The position numbers and the translations under genes are program-made. From DATAGF01 sp963813355 (GTDB lineage Bacteria > Actinomycetota > Thermoleophilia > Miltoncostaeales > Miltoncostaeaceae), in assembly GCA_963813355.1 (NCBI GenBank), contig CAWEYS010000016.1, positions 186,001-250,000 of the forward strand: a stretch of 64,000 nucleotides of DNA. The letters run 5' to 3'. The notes beneath the pieces are model-generated. The model searched no databases, was not told the origin of the DNA, and worked only from the letters and a program-made list of their open reading frames with translations. Shown piece by piece: positions 1-9,854 of this stretch. Each line of letters opens with the position of its first letter. The first letter of the stretch is position 1.

Positions 1-386
1 GCGTCCAGCAGCGGCGCGCAGGCCTGGACCACCCGCAGCGCGCCGAGGACGTGCTCGTCGAGGGTCCGCGCCAGGGCGTCCAGGTCCACCGTCCGGGTGG
101 GGCCGATGGGCTCGAGGCGGCCGGCGACGAGCGCGAGGCCGTCCAGCGCGTCGCCGAGCTCCTCGCGCGCGGCCGCCGCGAGGGCGGCACCGCACGCCGG
201 GTCGCCGAGGTCCAGCGGCCGCGCCGCCGCCCCGCGCCGGCGGAGCGCCTCGAGCCGGTCCGGATCGCGCCCGGTCGCCAGCACCCGGTCGCCGCGCGCG
301 AGCAGCGCCTCGACGACGGCCGACCCGAGGCCGCCGGTGCCGCCGACCACGACGATGCGCTGGGCCTCCGGCACGGGGCGGGACAC
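1..386 (-). CDS. SDR-family NAD(P)-binding oxidoreductase, N-terminal part (cut by window edge)
   Basis: Reading the minus strand from GTG at 386 (or GTG at 374) gives a Rossmann fold that begins PEAQRIVVVGGTGGLGSAVV, with the GGxGGLG dinucleotide-binding loop near residues 14-20. It is followed by the usual alternating strands and helices and an ALVAGRL strand about 90 residues in. Roughly 125 residues are present and the catalytic Tyr-x-x-x-Lys lies beyond the window, so substrate and cofactor cannot be read. Short-chain dehydrogenases of this kind reduce or oxidise sugars, lipids and many other small molecules. It is divergent from the heptose operon and separated by 48 bases. The start is uncertain between the two GTG codons. 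Confidence 0.72.
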   Translation of the reverse strand, partial: MSRPVPEAQRIVVVGGTGGLGSAVVEALLARGDRVLATGRDPDRLEALRRRGAAARPLDLGDPACGAALAAAAREELGDALDGLALVAGRLEPIGPTRTVDLDALARTLDEHVLGALRVVQACAPLLD

Positions 387-421
387 TACCCCGCCCCCGG
401 GAGCCGGGCGCGCCGCTCGTA

Positions 422-427
422 TAGGTT
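422..427 (+). promoter_or_regulatory. -10 box TAGGTT, near-leaderless promoter of the glycan operon
   Basis: TAGGTT lies 7 bases before the ATG at 435, the spacing expected when transcription begins at or next to the start codon. No -35 box is recognisable. It is the only promoter-like site ahead of the 16-kb operon. Confidence 0.5.
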
Positions 428-434
428 CCGCCCC

Positions 435-1085
435 ATGCCCACCCAGCGGTTCCGACGGTCGGCCTTCGCCGCCGAGTACCTGCGCGAGGTCGCCGAGATC
501 TCGGACGCCCTCGACGCCGACGCCATCGACGCGATCGCCGAGGCCCTCGCCGGGGTGCGCGCGCGCGGCGGGCGGCTCTTCATCCTCGGCGCCGGCGGCG
601 GCGCGGGCCACGCGTCGCACGCGGTCAACGACTTCCGCAAGATCTGCGACATCGAGAGCTACGCCCCGAGCGACAACGTCTCGGAGCTGACGGCGCGGGT
701 CAACGACGAGGGCTGGGACACGGCCTACCGCCACTGGCTCACGGGGTCGCGGCTCAACGAGCGCGACGCGATCCTCGTGTTCTCGGTCGGCGGCGGCTCG
801 CGCGAGCACAACATCAGCATGAGCCTGGTCAACGCGGTCGAGCTCGCCGGCGAGGTCGGGGCGCTCGTGATCGGCGTCGTCGGCAAGGACGACGGGGCCA
901 CCGCCCAGCTCGCCGACCACTGCATCGTCGTCCGCGGCGCGCCGCCCGAGCGGCTGACGCCGCACACCGAGGCCTTCCAGGCGGTGGTCTGGCACCTGCT
1001 GGTCTCCCACCCGGCCCTCGCGATGCGCGCGGGCACCTGGGAGACGATCGATCGCGGCGCCGAGGCCCCCTCGTCGCCCGCATGA
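435..1085 (+). CDS. gmhA: D-sedoheptulose 7-phosphate isomerase-like SIS protein
   Basis: A 216-residue SIS-domain protein. The glycine-rich sugar-phosphate loop GAGGGAGHASHAVNDF sits near residues 52-67, and a second SIS strand with SVGGGSREHN near residue 116. GmhA converts sedoheptulose 7-phosphate to D-glycero-D-manno-heptose 7-phosphate, the first step of nucleotide-heptose synthesis. The length is close to the family norm (about 190-200) with a short C-terminal tail. The start is the first ATG after the TAGGTT box. Its stop overlaps the ATG of the GmhB-like phosphatase. Company with hddA-, gmhB- and hddC-like genes and a transaldolase favours the heptose role over other SIS isomerases. 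Confidence 0.82.
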   Translation: MPTQRFRRSAFAAEYLREVAEISDALDADAIDAIAEALAGVRARGGRLFILGAGGGAGHASHAVNDFRKICDIESYAPSDNVSELTARVNDEGWDTAYRHWLTGSRLNERDAILVFSVGGGSREHNISMSLVNAVELAGEVGALVIGVVGKDDGATAQLADHCIVVRGAPPERLTPHTEAFQAVVWHLLVSHPALAMRAGTWETIDRGAEAPSSPA

Positions 1086-1704
1086 GCGCCGACCGGGCCG
1101 TCTTCCTCGACCGCGACGGGGTGCTCAACCAGCTGGTCCTGAACCCCGCGACGGGGGACCACGAGTCGCCCTACCGCCCCGAGGACGTCGCCCTCGTCCC
1201 CGGCGCGGCCGAGGCGCTGCGCCTGCTGCGCTCGCTGGGCGTCCCGCTGGCGGTGGTCTCCAACCAGCCGAGCGCGGCGAAGGGCACCGCCGACCTCGCG
1301 TCGCTCGCGGCCGTGCACGACGCGGTCGTGGCCCTCCTGGCCGAGGAGGGCCTCGCGGTGGACGAGGTGCGGTACTGCTTCCACCACCCCGCCGGCACCG
1401 ACCCCGAGCTCGGGAGGGCCTGCGACTGCCGCAAGCCCGCCCCGGGCCTCATCCTCCAGGCCGCCGAGGCCCTCGGGCTCGACGCGGACGCGCTCGGCCG
1501 CTCCTGGCTGATCGGCGACTCGGACGTGGACGTCGAGGCCGGGCGCGCGGCCGGCCTGCGCACGGTCCTCGTCGAGGACCCGCGCTCGGCCCACCGGCGC
1601 GCCGGCGCGCGAGGCCGACCGCGCGCGCGGCCGACGTCCTCGAGGCCGCCCGGATCGTCGCCGGCGCCGCGGCGCCCATCCCACTCGGAGAGGAGGCACG
1701 ATGA
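1082..1704 (+). CDS. gmhB: D-glycero-D-manno-heptose 1,7-bisphosphate phosphatase-like HAD protein (frameshifted here)
   Basis: HAD-IIIA phosphatase. The nucleophile motif FLDRDGVLN is at residues 8-16, the phosphate-binding Thr/Ser strand VVSNQPS near 58, and the GmhB-type zinc loop is CFHH...CDC (about residues 99-119). The Lys of CRKP and the acidic motif IGDSDVDVEAG follow. It removes the 7-phosphate from heptose 1,7-bisphosphate. The frame breaks around 1600-1625. The end is recovered in another frame as ...EAARIVAGAAAPIPLGEEAR, with the TGA at 1702-1704 overlapping the ATG of the transaldolase. About 207 residues when repaired, against roughly 180-190 for the family. The break is probably a sequencing insertion. 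Confidence 0.8.
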
Positions 1705-2442
1705 CCCTCGACCTCTCGACCATGCGAACCAAGATCTACGCGGACGGCGCGGACCTCGAGAGCCTGCTCCGGCTCGCCGAGCAGCCCCACATCAAGGGCT
1801 TCACCACCAACCCGACGCTCATGCGCAAGGCCGGCGTGGCGGACTACGCGGCGTTCGCGCGCGACGTGCTCGCCCAGATCACGGACCGCCCGATCTCGTT
1901 CGAGGTCTTCTCCGACGACGCCGAGGGCATGCGGCGCCAGGCCCACGAGATCGCCTCCTGGGGCCCGAACGTCTACGTGAAGATCCCCGTCACCAACACG
2001 CGCGCCGAGCCCATGACGTCGCTTGATCAAGGACCTCTCGGGCGACGGCGTCCAGGTCAACGTCACGGCCCTCATGACCGTCCGGCAGGTCGAGGAGGTC
2101 GCCGGGGCGCTCGCCGGCGGCGCGCCGAGCAACATCTCGGTCTTCGCCGGCCGCGTCGCCGACACCGGCCGCGACCCGATCCCGCTGATGCGCGACGCGC
2201 TGGCCGCCATGGCCGGCGCGCCCGAGGCCGAGCTCATCTGGGCCAGCCCGCGCGAGGTGCTGAACATCGCCCAGGCCGAGGAGATCGGCTGCCACATCAT
2301 CACGGTCACGCACGACCTGCTCGGCAAGCTCCACCTGCTGGGGAAGGACCTCGACGAGTTCTCGCTCGACACGGTCAAGATGTTCCACGACGACGCCGCG
2401 TCGGCGGGGTTCACGCTCGAGGCGGCCGAGGTGGGTGGTTGA
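1701..2442 (+). CDS. tal: Transaldolase / fructose-6-phosphate aldolase family (frameshifted here)
   Basis: About 246 residues when repaired, the size of the small TalC/FSA class rather than the 320-residue TalB class. The Schiff-base lysine is in NVYVKIPVT (Lys about residue 94). The barrel phosphate-binding end appears as ISVFAGRVADTGRDP, and the C-terminal HDLLGKLHLLGKDL helix is typical. A TSGHE-like extra T at about 2019 (TCGCTTGATC instead of TCGCTGATC) breaks the frame; the rest continues as LIKDLSGDGVQVNVT. Preceded by a strong AGGAGG site at 1690-1695. Transaldolase exchanges dihydroxyacetone units and can yield sedoheptulose 7-phosphate, the substrate of the isomerase two genes upstream, which explains its place here. 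Confidence 0.85.
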
Positions 2443-3321
2443 CGTCTCCGGGCGCCGCGCGTGCCGCGTCTGCGGCGGCGACGCGCGCGACGCCGGGGAG
2501 GTGCGCGGGCGGGTCATCCCCGGCCCGTACCGCCTGCTGCGCTGCGACGCCTGCGGGTTCGCGCGGGTCGTCGACCCGCCCGACCCCGCGCTCGTCTACA
2601 CGGAGGACTACTACCGGGGGCGGGGCGCCGACCCCCTCGTCGACTACGCCTTCGAGGCGGCGAACCCGGACCGCACCGTCCGCGCCTACGAGTGGCGGGG
2701 CATCGCCGCGCGCGTCGCGGCACCTCGCGCCCCTCGACGCCCGGACGCGCTGGCTCGACGCGGGCTGCGGCACGGGCGGCCTCGTGCGCCACCTGCGCGA
2801 GCGCGTCGGCTGCGAGGCCGTGGGGCTGGAGGAGGGGTGGGCGCTGGAGCGCCTGCGCGAGGCGGGGGTCCCGGTCGTCGGCGAGGAGGATCTCGACGGG
2901 CTCGCGGGCGCCGTCGACGTCGTCACGGCCATCGAGGTGATCGAGCACGTGCCCGACCCCGTGAGCTTCCTGCGGCGCATGCGCGCGCTCCTGCGGCCCG
3001 GCGGGCTGCTCTTCCTCACCACCGGGAACGCGGCCGCCCACCGGGGCGCGCTGGCCGACTGGAGCTACGTGATCCCCGAGATCCACGTCAGCTTCTTCGA
3101 GCCGCGCACCCTGGCGCGCGCCATGACGGCGCGCGGGCTTCCGGCCGCAGGCCACCGGGTTCGGCCCCGGCCACACCGACATCATCCGCTTCAAGGTGCT
3201 CAAGAACCTGCGCGTGCGCACCCGCTCGCGGGGCGAGGCGGCGCTCCCCTGGCCGGCGATCGCCCGCGCCGCCGACCGGCGCCACGGCGTCTCGGCCCAC
3301 CCCGTGGGGTACGCCGCGTGA
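2435..3321 (+). CDS. Class I SAM-dependent methyltransferase with N-terminal zinc ribbon (frameshifted here)
   Basis: Starts with GTG at 2435, overlapping the transaldolase stop by 8 bases. The N-terminus carries two CxxC pairs (CRVC near residue 10 and CDAC near residue 35), a zinc ribbon seen in some sugar methyltransferases. The SAM-binding motif LDAGCGTGGL and the acidic strand VDVVTAIEVIEHV follow, then LRPGGLLFLTT. The frame changes near 2717 and again near 3155; the last part reads ...GHTDIIRFKVLKNLRVRT and ends at TGA 3319-3321. About 294 residues when repaired. Likely methylates a nucleotide sugar or glycan of this cluster; O- versus C-methylation cannot be told. Confidence 0.75.
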
Positions 3322-4286
3322 GGCGCGTCCTCATCACGGGCGGCGCCGGCTTCATCGGCAGCAACCTCGCCGACCGCCTGCTCGCCGACGGCGTCGAGGT
3401 GGTCGTCTACGACAACTTCGCCACCGGCCAGCGCCGCTTCGTGGAGGGCGTGGACGCGGCCGAGCGCGGCGAGATCGTGGAGGGCGACGTGCTCGACGCC
3501 CCGGCGCTGCGCGGCGCGATGGCCGGCTGCGACACGGTCTTCCACCTGGCCGCCAACGCCGACGTGCGCTTCGGCCTCGAGGACCCGTCGCGCGACTTCG
3601 AGCAGAACACCGTCGGCACCTTCACGGTGCTCGAGGCCATGCGGGCGGCCGGGGTGCGGCGCATCCTGTTCGCGTCGTCGGGCTCGGTCTACGGGGAGCC
3701 CGAGGTCGCGCCCACGCCCGAGGACGCGCCCTTCCCGGTCCAGACCTCGCTGTACGCGGCCTCCAAGCTGGCCGGCGAGGGGATGATCCAGGCCTACTGC
3801 GAGGGCTACGGCTTCACCGGCGTGATCCTGCGCTTCGTCTCGGTGCTCGGCGAGCGCTACACCCACGGCCACCTGTTCGACTTCTCGCGCGCGCTGCGCG
3901 AGGACCCCGAGACGCTCACGGTCCTCGGGGACGGCCGCCAGCGCAAGTCGTACCTCTACGTCGGCGACTGCGTGGAGGCGATCGCGATGCTCGCGGCGCG
4001 GCCCGACGCGCCCGGCTCGGAGGTCTTCAACCTCGGCACCGACGAGGTCACGGACGTCGACACCTCCGTGCGCGCGGTGACGCGCCACCTGGGCGTGAGC
4101 CCGCGCATCGAGTACACCGGCGGCGTGCGCGGCTGGATCGGCGACAGCCCCCTCATCCACCTCGACTGCTCGCGCCTGCGGGCGCTGGGCTGGCGGCCGC
4201 GGCTGACGATCGCCGAGGCCGTCGGGCGCACGCTCGAGTGGCTCGACGCCAACGAGTGGGTGTTCGCCGCGAGGGCGGTGCGATGA
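3318..4286 (+). CDS. NAD-dependent nucleotide-sugar epimerase/dehydratase
   Basis: 322 residues, intact, GTG start in a GTGA overlap. Extended SDR fold: GGAGFIGSNL at residues 7-16, an acidic end to beta-2 (VYDNFATGQ), HLAANADV, a Ser-rich FASSGSVYGEP active-site loop and the catalytic YAASK near residue 152. The family includes UDP-glucose 4-epimerases and dTDP/GDP-sugar dehydratases. The protein keeps the short C-terminal part of GalE-like enzymes, so C4 epimerisation of an NDP-sugar is the most likely reaction. A second, related enzyme lies at 7190-8156, implying at least two modified sugars. Stop overlaps the kinase ATG. Confidence 0.82.
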   Translation: MRRVLITGGAGFIGSNLADRLLADGVEVVVYDNFATGQRRFVEGVDAAERGEIVEGDVLDAPALRGAMAGCDTVFHLAANADVRFGLEDPSRDFEQNTVGTFTVLEAMRAAGVRRILFASSGSVYGEPEVAPTPEDAPFPVQTSLYAASKLAGEGMIQAYCEGYGFTGVILRFVSVLGERYTHGHLFDFSRALREDPETLTVLGDGRQRKSYLYVGDCVEAIAMLAARPDAPGSEVFNLGTDEVTDVDTSVRAVTRHLGVSPRIEYTGGVRGWIGDSPLIHLDCSRLRALGWRPRLTIAEAVGRTLEWLDANEWVFAARAVR

Positions 4287-5273
4287 GCGTGATCTTCACG
4301 CGCGCTCCGCTGCGCATCTCGCTCGGAGGGGGCGGCACCGACCTGCCCTCCTACTACCGCTCCCACGGGGGCTTCCTGATCGCCGGCGCGATCGACAAGT
4401 ACATCTACATGCTCACCCACACGGTCTTCCAGCAGCGCTTCCGGCTGAAGTACTCGGAGTTCGAGGAGGTCGACGACCCGCGCGAGATCCGCCACCCGAT
4501 CCTGCGCGAGGCCCTCTGCCGCCACTGGCACGGCAGCCCCCTGGAGATCGCCTCGGTGGCCGACATCCCCGCGGGCACGGGCCTGGGGTCGTCGGGGTCG
4601 TTCACGGTCTGCCTGCTGAAGGCGCTGAGCCTGGGGGGCGGATGTCGAGCACGCCCGAGGCGATCGCCGAGGCGGCGTGCCACATCGAGATCGACGTGCT
4701 CGGCGAGCCGTCGGGCAAGCAGGACCAGTACGTCGCGGCCCACGGCGGCGTCTGCGCCTACACCTTCCACGAGGACGACTCGGTGACGGTCGAGCCGCTG
4801 CGGCTCTCCACCGAGACCCTGCAGGGGATGAGCGACGGCTTCCTGCTCTTCTTCACCGGCGAGACCCGCAAGGCCACCGACATCCTCCAGGACCAGGACC
4901 GGCGCACCCGCGAGTCTCGACGGGAAGATGGTGGCCAACCTCGACCGCACCAAGGAGATCGGCCTCGAGAGCCGCGACGCTGCTGGAGGAGGGCGACCTG
5001 ACGGCCTACGGCCTGCTGATGCACGAGCACTGGCTCAACAAGCGCGCGCCGCTCGGCCGGGCATGACGACGGGCCGCGTTGACGACCTCTACGAGCGCGC
5101 CCGGGCGTGCGGGGCGGTCGGCGGCAAGCTGGTCGGCGCGGGCGGGGGCGGGTTCCTGCTCCTGTACGCGCCCGAGCCGGGCCGCGGTGCGGGAGGCGAT
5201 GGCCGAGGCCGGCGCGCCCGAGGTGCGCTTCGGCTTCGACTTCCAGGGCTGCTTCGGCCAGGAGTACGTGTGA
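4283..5273 (+). CDS. hddA: D-glycero-D-manno-heptose 7-phosphate kinase-like GHMP kinase (several frameshifts here)
   Basis: GHMP kinase. The N-terminus APLRISLGGGGTDLPSYY and the Gly-Ser ATP loop PAGTGLGSSGSFTVCLLKAL are diagnostic for HddA-type heptose kinases. The segment CHIEIDVLGEPSGKQDQYVA follows, and the third motif VGGKLVGAGGGGFLLLY closes the fold. The reading frame changes near 4640, 4916, 4978, 5060 and 5190; an extra T in GAGTCTCGAC near 4917 is a clear single-base insertion. About 328 residues when repaired. HddA phosphorylates heptose 7-phosphate at C1, giving the substrate of the GmhB-like phosphatase encoded upstream. End at TGA 5271-5273. Confidence 0.8.
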
Positions 5274-5285
5274 CGCGCGCTGTCG

Positions 5286-6281
5286 GTGGGCATCGTGGGG
5301 TGCGGCCTGATGGGCCGCAAGCGCGCGGCCGCCCTCGGGCCCGACCGCGCCGTCGCGGTGTGCGACGCCGACCCGGCGCGGGCCGAGGTGCTCGCCGCCG
5401 AGAGCGGCGCCCGGGCCGTCCCGGACGTCGCCGCGGTCCTCGCCGAGCGGCCCGACGTCGTCGTGGTGGCCACCACGCACGACGCGCTCGCCGACGCCGC
5501 CTGCGCGGCCCTCGCCGGCGGCGCCCACGTGCTGGTGGAGAAGCCCGCGGGGCGGACGGTCGAGGAGGTCGACCGCATCGCCGCCGCCGCGGCCGCCGCG
5601 CGGCGGCGCGTGAAGGTGGGCTTCAACCACCGCTTCCACCCCGGGATCATGCGGGCGATCTCCGAGGTCCGCGACGGCCTCCACGGCGAGCCCATGTACA
5701 TGCGCGCCCGCTACGGCCACGGCGGCCGGCTCGGCTACGACCGCGAGTGGCGCGCCGTGCCCGAGGTGTCCGGCGGCGGCGAGCTGCTCGACCAGGGCAT
5801 GCACCTGCTCGACCTCAGCCACTGGCTGCTGGGGCCGCTGCCGCTGCACTCGGCGCTGCTGCGCACCAGCTACTGGGACATGCCCGTCGAGGACAACGCG
5901 GTGCTCACGCTGGCCGAGCCGGGCGGGACGGGCCCCTTCTCGACGTTCCACGTGAGCTGGTCGGAGTGGAAGAACGAGTTCGCGCTCGACGTCTACACGC
6001 GCACGACCAAGCTCGCGGTCAGCGGGCTGGCCGGCTCCTACGGCCCCCAGACCCTGCGGATCTGGCGCATGCGCCCCGAGATGGGGCCGCCCGAGCTGGA
6101 GGAGGTCGCCTACCCGGCCGCGGACCGGTCCTGGGAGGCCGAGTGGGCCCACTTCCGGGACGCCCTCCTCGACCCCGCCGCGCCGCCGCTGCTCGGCGAC
6201 CTCGAGTCGGCCCGCTACGGCCTGGCCTGCGCCGAGGAGGCCTACCGCCGCGCCCCCTCCGCCGCCCGGGTCGGGGCGTGA
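5286..6281 (+). CDS. Gfo/Idh/MocA family NAD(P)-dependent sugar oxidoreductase
   Basis: 331 residues from GTG 5286. The N-terminal Rossmann fold starts VGIVGCGLMGRKRA; the family signature lysine is in HVLVEKPAGRTVEEVD (about residue 85). The C-terminal alpha/beta domain with GGELLDQGMHLLDLSHWLLG carries the substrate-site His. Members oxidise or reduce hydroxyls of sugars, often UDP-sugars in surface-glycan clusters. The true start may be the GTG at 5270 overlapping the kinase stop, with one extra base near 5281, because every neighbour uses such an overlap. No other damage seen. Its stop overlaps the next methyltransferase start. Confidence 0.82.
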   Translation: MGIVGCGLMGRKRAAALGPDRAVAVCDADPARAEVLAAESGARAVPDVAAVLAERPDVVVVATTHDALADAACAALAGGAHVLVEKPAGRTVEEVDRIAAAAAAARRRVKVGFNHRFHPGIMRAISEVRDGLHGEPMYMRARYGHGGRLGYDREWRAVPEVSGGGELLDQGMHLLDLSHWLLGPLPLHSALLRTSYWDMPVEDNAVLTLAEPGGTGPFSTFHVSWSEWKNEFALDVYTRTTKLAVSGLAGSYGPQTLRIWRMRPEMGPPELEEVAYPAADRSWEAEWAHFRDALLDPAAPPLLGDLESARYGLACAEEAYRRAPSAARVGA

Positions 6282-7193
6282 GCGCGGTGGCCGCGCCCGC
6301 CCCCGCCCTGCTCGCCGGCCTGCGGCCGCCGCCGGGCCGCGACGCCGCGCCGGCCTTCGAGCGGCGGCTGGATCGTCGACGGCGCGGCCGACCCGGCGGC
6401 CTACCTGGGCTACCTCGACGAGGCCGCCGCCGGCTGGTCGGCCGACCTCGAGGCCCTGCACGTCGAATCGAGCCTGGAGCACCCGATCGACGTGCTCACG
6501 CGCGCCGTCGCCGTCGCCGCCCTGCGCGGCGCCCGCCTCGGCGCCCGCCCGTCGCTGGTCGACGTGGGCTGCAGCTCGGGCCACCTGCTCGCCGACCTGC
6601 GCGCCGGGTGGCCGGGGGCGACGCTCGCGGGCGTTGACGCCGAGGCGTCCGGCCTGCCCGGGGCTCACGCCGCGGTCCCGGACGCCGCCCTCTTCCACGC
6701 CAGCGCCACCGACCTGCCCTTCGCCGGCGGGACGGCCGACGCGCTGGTGGCGCTCAACCTGCTGGAGCACCTGCCCGACGACCGCGCGGCGCTGGCCGAG
6801 TTCGCGCGCGTCCTGCGGCCGGGCGGCCGGGCCGTGGTCGTGGTGCCCGCCAACCCGCGCCTCTACGACTACTACGACGCCCACCTGCGCCACGAGCGGC
6901 GCTACGGCCCCGACGAGCTGCCCGACAGGGCCCGCGACGCCGGCCTGGTCCCGGTGGCGCGCACCGCGGTCGGCAGCGTGGTCTACCCGGCCTTCTGGGC
7001 GGTGAAGACGCGCAACCGGCGCCGCCGCGTCGGGCCCGAGGAGGCGCGGGCGCGGGTGGAGCGCGACATCGCGCGCTCGTCCTCGTCGCCGCTCGCGCGC
7101 GCCGCGTTCGGGCTGGAGGCCGAGCTGCTGCGCCGGGGCGTCCGGCCGCGGCGCGGCATCCGCCAGGTCGCGGTGCTGGAGCGGCCGGCGTGA
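6278..7193 (+). CDS. Class I SAM-dependent methyltransferase
   Basis: GTG start in a GTGA overlap; the frame breaks once near 6370, after about 30 residues. The SAM motif VDVGCSSGHLLADL, a later acidic residue GVDAEA, and ALVALNLLEHLPDD with the Methyltransf_11-type VLRPGGRAVVVVP strand are clear. About 304 residues. The C-terminal third is basic (KTRNRRRRVG) and hydrophobic patches near VGSVVYPAFWAVK may contact the membrane. Probably acts on a lipid-linked or nucleotide-linked sugar. Its stop overlaps the next epimerase. Confidence 0.75.
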
Positions 7194-8156
7194 CGGCCTA
7201 CCTGGTCACCGGCGGCGCGGGCTTCATCGGCAGCCACGTGTCGCGCCGGCTCGCCGAGGACCCCTCGGCCTCGGTGGTCGTGTACGACAACCTCACCTCG
7301 GGCCGGGTCGAGCACCTCGGCGACGCGCTCGACGAGGGGCGGGTGCGGCTGGTGACCGGCGACCTGAAGGACCTCGAGCCGCTGGTCGCCGCCATGGAGG
7401 GGGTCGACCACGTCTTCCACTTCGCCGCCAACCCGGACATCGCCAAGGCGATGGCGGAGCCCTCGGTCGACTTCTGGGAGGGCACCTTCCTCACCAACAA
7501 CGTCCTCGAGGCCATGCGGCGGGCCGGGGTGCGGCGGCTCACCTACGCCTCCGGCAGCGGCGTCTACGGCGACGTCGGCGAGCTGCCGGTGCACGAGGAC
7601 CTGCCGCTGTGGCCGATCTCGCCCTACGGCGCCTCCAAGCTCGGCTGCGAGGCCATGATCAGCGCCTACTGCCACATGTTCGGCATCCGCGCGCTGATGC
7701 TGCGCTTCGCCAACGTGGTCGGGCCGAACCAGACCCACGGCGTGGCCTACGACTTCATCCGGCGCCTGCGCGACGACCCGGCCGAGCTCGCGATCCTCGG
7801 CGACGGGAGCCAGAGCAAGTCGTACGTCCACGTCGACGACGTCGTCGACGCCCTGACCGGCCTCTTCCCCGAGGAGGGCCCGTCCGATGCGGGTCCTGAA
7901 CGTCGCCACCGAGGACTACCTGACGGTGCTCGAGATCGCCGACCTGGTGGCCGAGCGGCTCGGGCTCGAGGGCGTCGAGTACCGCCTCGGCGAGGGCGCC
8001 CGCGGCTGGAAGGGCGACGTCCCGGTCGTGCGCTTCGACAGCTCGCGCGCCCGGGCGCTCGGGTGGTCGAACGCGCGCACCTCGCGCGAGGCGATGGCCG
8101 CCTCGATCGACGCGATGATCGCCCAGGTCGAGGCGGAGGAGGCCGCCCGTGGCTGA
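7190..8156 (+). CDS. NAD-dependent nucleotide-sugar epimerase/dehydratase (one frameshift)
   Basis: Extended SDR: GGAGFIGSHVSRRL at residues 7-20, VYDNLTSGR, HFAANPDI, an ASGSGVYG loop and YGASK near residue 146. The frame breaks near 7880; the remainder reads MRVLNVATEDYLTVLEIADL and ends at 8156. About 322 residues when repaired. Clearly related to the enzyme at 3318-4286 (same spacing of motifs and the same KSY..VDD region), so the two are probably paralogs acting on different NDP-sugars. Its stop lies within the first codons of the TylF-like gene. Confidence 0.8.
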
Positions 8157-9003
8157 CCGGGTCGCGGCCCGGCGTCGTGAGGGGGGCGGAGGAGGTCGCA
8201 GCGCACGCGCGCTGGGGTCCTTCGTTCGACGGCTGATCCCTGTGGAGTTCCAACTCCTGCCGGTGGGCGCGTCGCGCCGACTGCTGGCGCGGACCGGGTA
8301 CTTCCGCCTCCGTACTCGCGTCGCCGCCCATGGCGACCGAATCCCCGACGCCGAGCTGTATCAACCGCTCTACTCGCCGTGGCTCGGCGATCCGGACTTC
8401 GAACGCGTCTACGCGCTCTCGAAGGGCCGAACGCTGGTCAGTCGGGACCGCTGCTATGTCCTCTGGCGGACGCTGCAGCAAAGCCTCGTCCTGGAGGGCG
8501 AGTTGCTCGAGTGCGGAGTCTTCCGCGGCGGCACCGCCCTACTCGAGGCGGCCACCGTCTCCGGTGCAGGAGCCGAGCGCCCCCTGCACCTCGTCGATAG
8601 CTTCGCCGGCATGCCGGACACCACCTCGGGTGTCGATCGCTTCCGCGAGGGCGACTTCGCGACGACGTCGCTGGACGACGTCACGGCCGCACTTGCGCCG
8701 TTCCCGTTCGTGCGCGTGCATCAGGGCTACATCCCCGAGGTCTTCGAAGAGGTCGGGATCGGGGTCGCTCGCCTGGGCGTACATCGACGTTGACATCTAC
8801 GCTCGCGGTTCGCGACTGCCTTCGAGTTCATCTATCCGTGCCTGCTGCCCGGCGGAGCAGTCGTGATCGACGACTATGGGTTTCCGAGCTGCCCGGGCGT
8901 ACGTCGAGCGGTGGACGAGTTCTTCGCGCACGAGCGCCGCGAGGTTCCGCTGTGCTTGCCCACCGGCCAGTGCCTGATCGTGAAGCTGCCCCAGCCCCGG
9001 TAG
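8149..9003 (+). CDS. TylF/MycF-family sugar O-methyltransferase, copy 1 (frameshifted near its end)
   Basis: TylF-type methyltransferase: LECGVFRGGTALLEA is the SAM-binding loop, HLVDSFAGMPD the second acidic motif, and the metal-binding region is WAYIDVDIYA...VVIDDYGFPSCPG. TylF and MycF methylate deoxysugar hydroxyls using a magnesium ion bound by such acidic residues. The frame shifts near 8765 (GGGG run) and twice around 8802-8817; the repaired protein has about 283 residues and ends at TAG 9001-9003. It is a near full-length paralog of the gene at 11735-12572. Its codon use is noticeably less GC-extreme than that of the neighbours. Confidence 0.8.
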
Positions 9004-9087
9004 CGGTCGGGCGGTCCGAGATATCGGTGCCACAGGGCGATGGATACGATCGCACGCCGGTGCCTCCCGCGAGCATTCCGCTGGCCC

Positions 9088-9854
9088 ATGGCTGACCCGC
9101 GCCTGCCGGGGCTCGAGGACCCGGCGAACGTCGTCCACGGCTGGGACGAGGCGCACCGGCGCAGCCCGGCGCCGCGCCACCGCCGCCGCCTGGTGGTCGA
9201 CATCGCGCGCGGGCTCGGCGGTGCGCGACTGCCTCGACGCGGGCTGCGGCCAGCCCTACCTGCTCGAGCAGCTCCAGCGCGAGCTCGGGCTCGAGACGCT
9301 ACGGCTGCGACCTCTCGGACCGCACGATGCGACGACAGCGCCGGCAGCCCGGTCGCGCGCGAGTTCCGCGTGCTCGACCTGTCGAAGGAGACCTGGCCCG
9401 GCCGGCGCGTTCGACCTCGTGATCTGCTCCGAGGTGCTCGAGCACATCCCGGACTGGCCCGCGGCGGTCGCGAACCTGGCCCGCATGGCGCGCCGCTACG
9501 TGCTCATCACGGTGCCGACCGGCAAGGTGCGGGCGATGGACCGGATGGTCGGCCACACCCAGCACTTCGCCGGTCCGGAGCTGGTCGCGGCGCTCGGGCG
9601 CGGCCGGCTGCTGGCCGCTCGTCGGTGCGGCGCTGGGGGTTCCCCTTCCACTCGCTCTACCGCGTCGCCGATCAGCGCCCAGGCCGAGCGCGTCTACGAC
9701 GCCTTCGGCGGCGGCGACGCCTACGGGCCGGGCAGAAGCTCGTCTCCGAGGCCCTCTACGGCCTCTTCTTCGCCAACGACCTCTTCCGCACCGGCGACGA
9801 GCTGATCGTCCTGGCGCGCGCGCCAGGCGGCGGCGGACCGAGGCGGCAGCGTGA
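9088..9854 (+). CDS. Class I SAM-dependent methyltransferase (several frameshifts)
   Basis: Starts at ATG 9088 (MADPRLPGLEDPANVVHGWD). After a shift near 9220 the SAM motif CLDAGCGQPYLLEQL appears, then FDLVICSEVLEHIPDWPAAV and MARRYVLITVPTGKVRAMD. A late HTQHFAGPEL segment is typical of Methyltransf_11-like enzymes. The frame breaks at least four times, so the full length (about 255 residues) is only approximate; the best end is TGA 9852-9854, overlapping the next GTG. A TACGAT box at 9046-9051 could serve a leadered transcript. Substrate unknown. Confidence 0.65.

Noticed and set aside
1990..2030. Programmed frameshift in the transaldolase gene
   Set aside because: No slippery heptamer or downstream structure stands out, and the same kind of break hits nearly every gene up to 20.6 kb, so a sequencing insertion is simpler.
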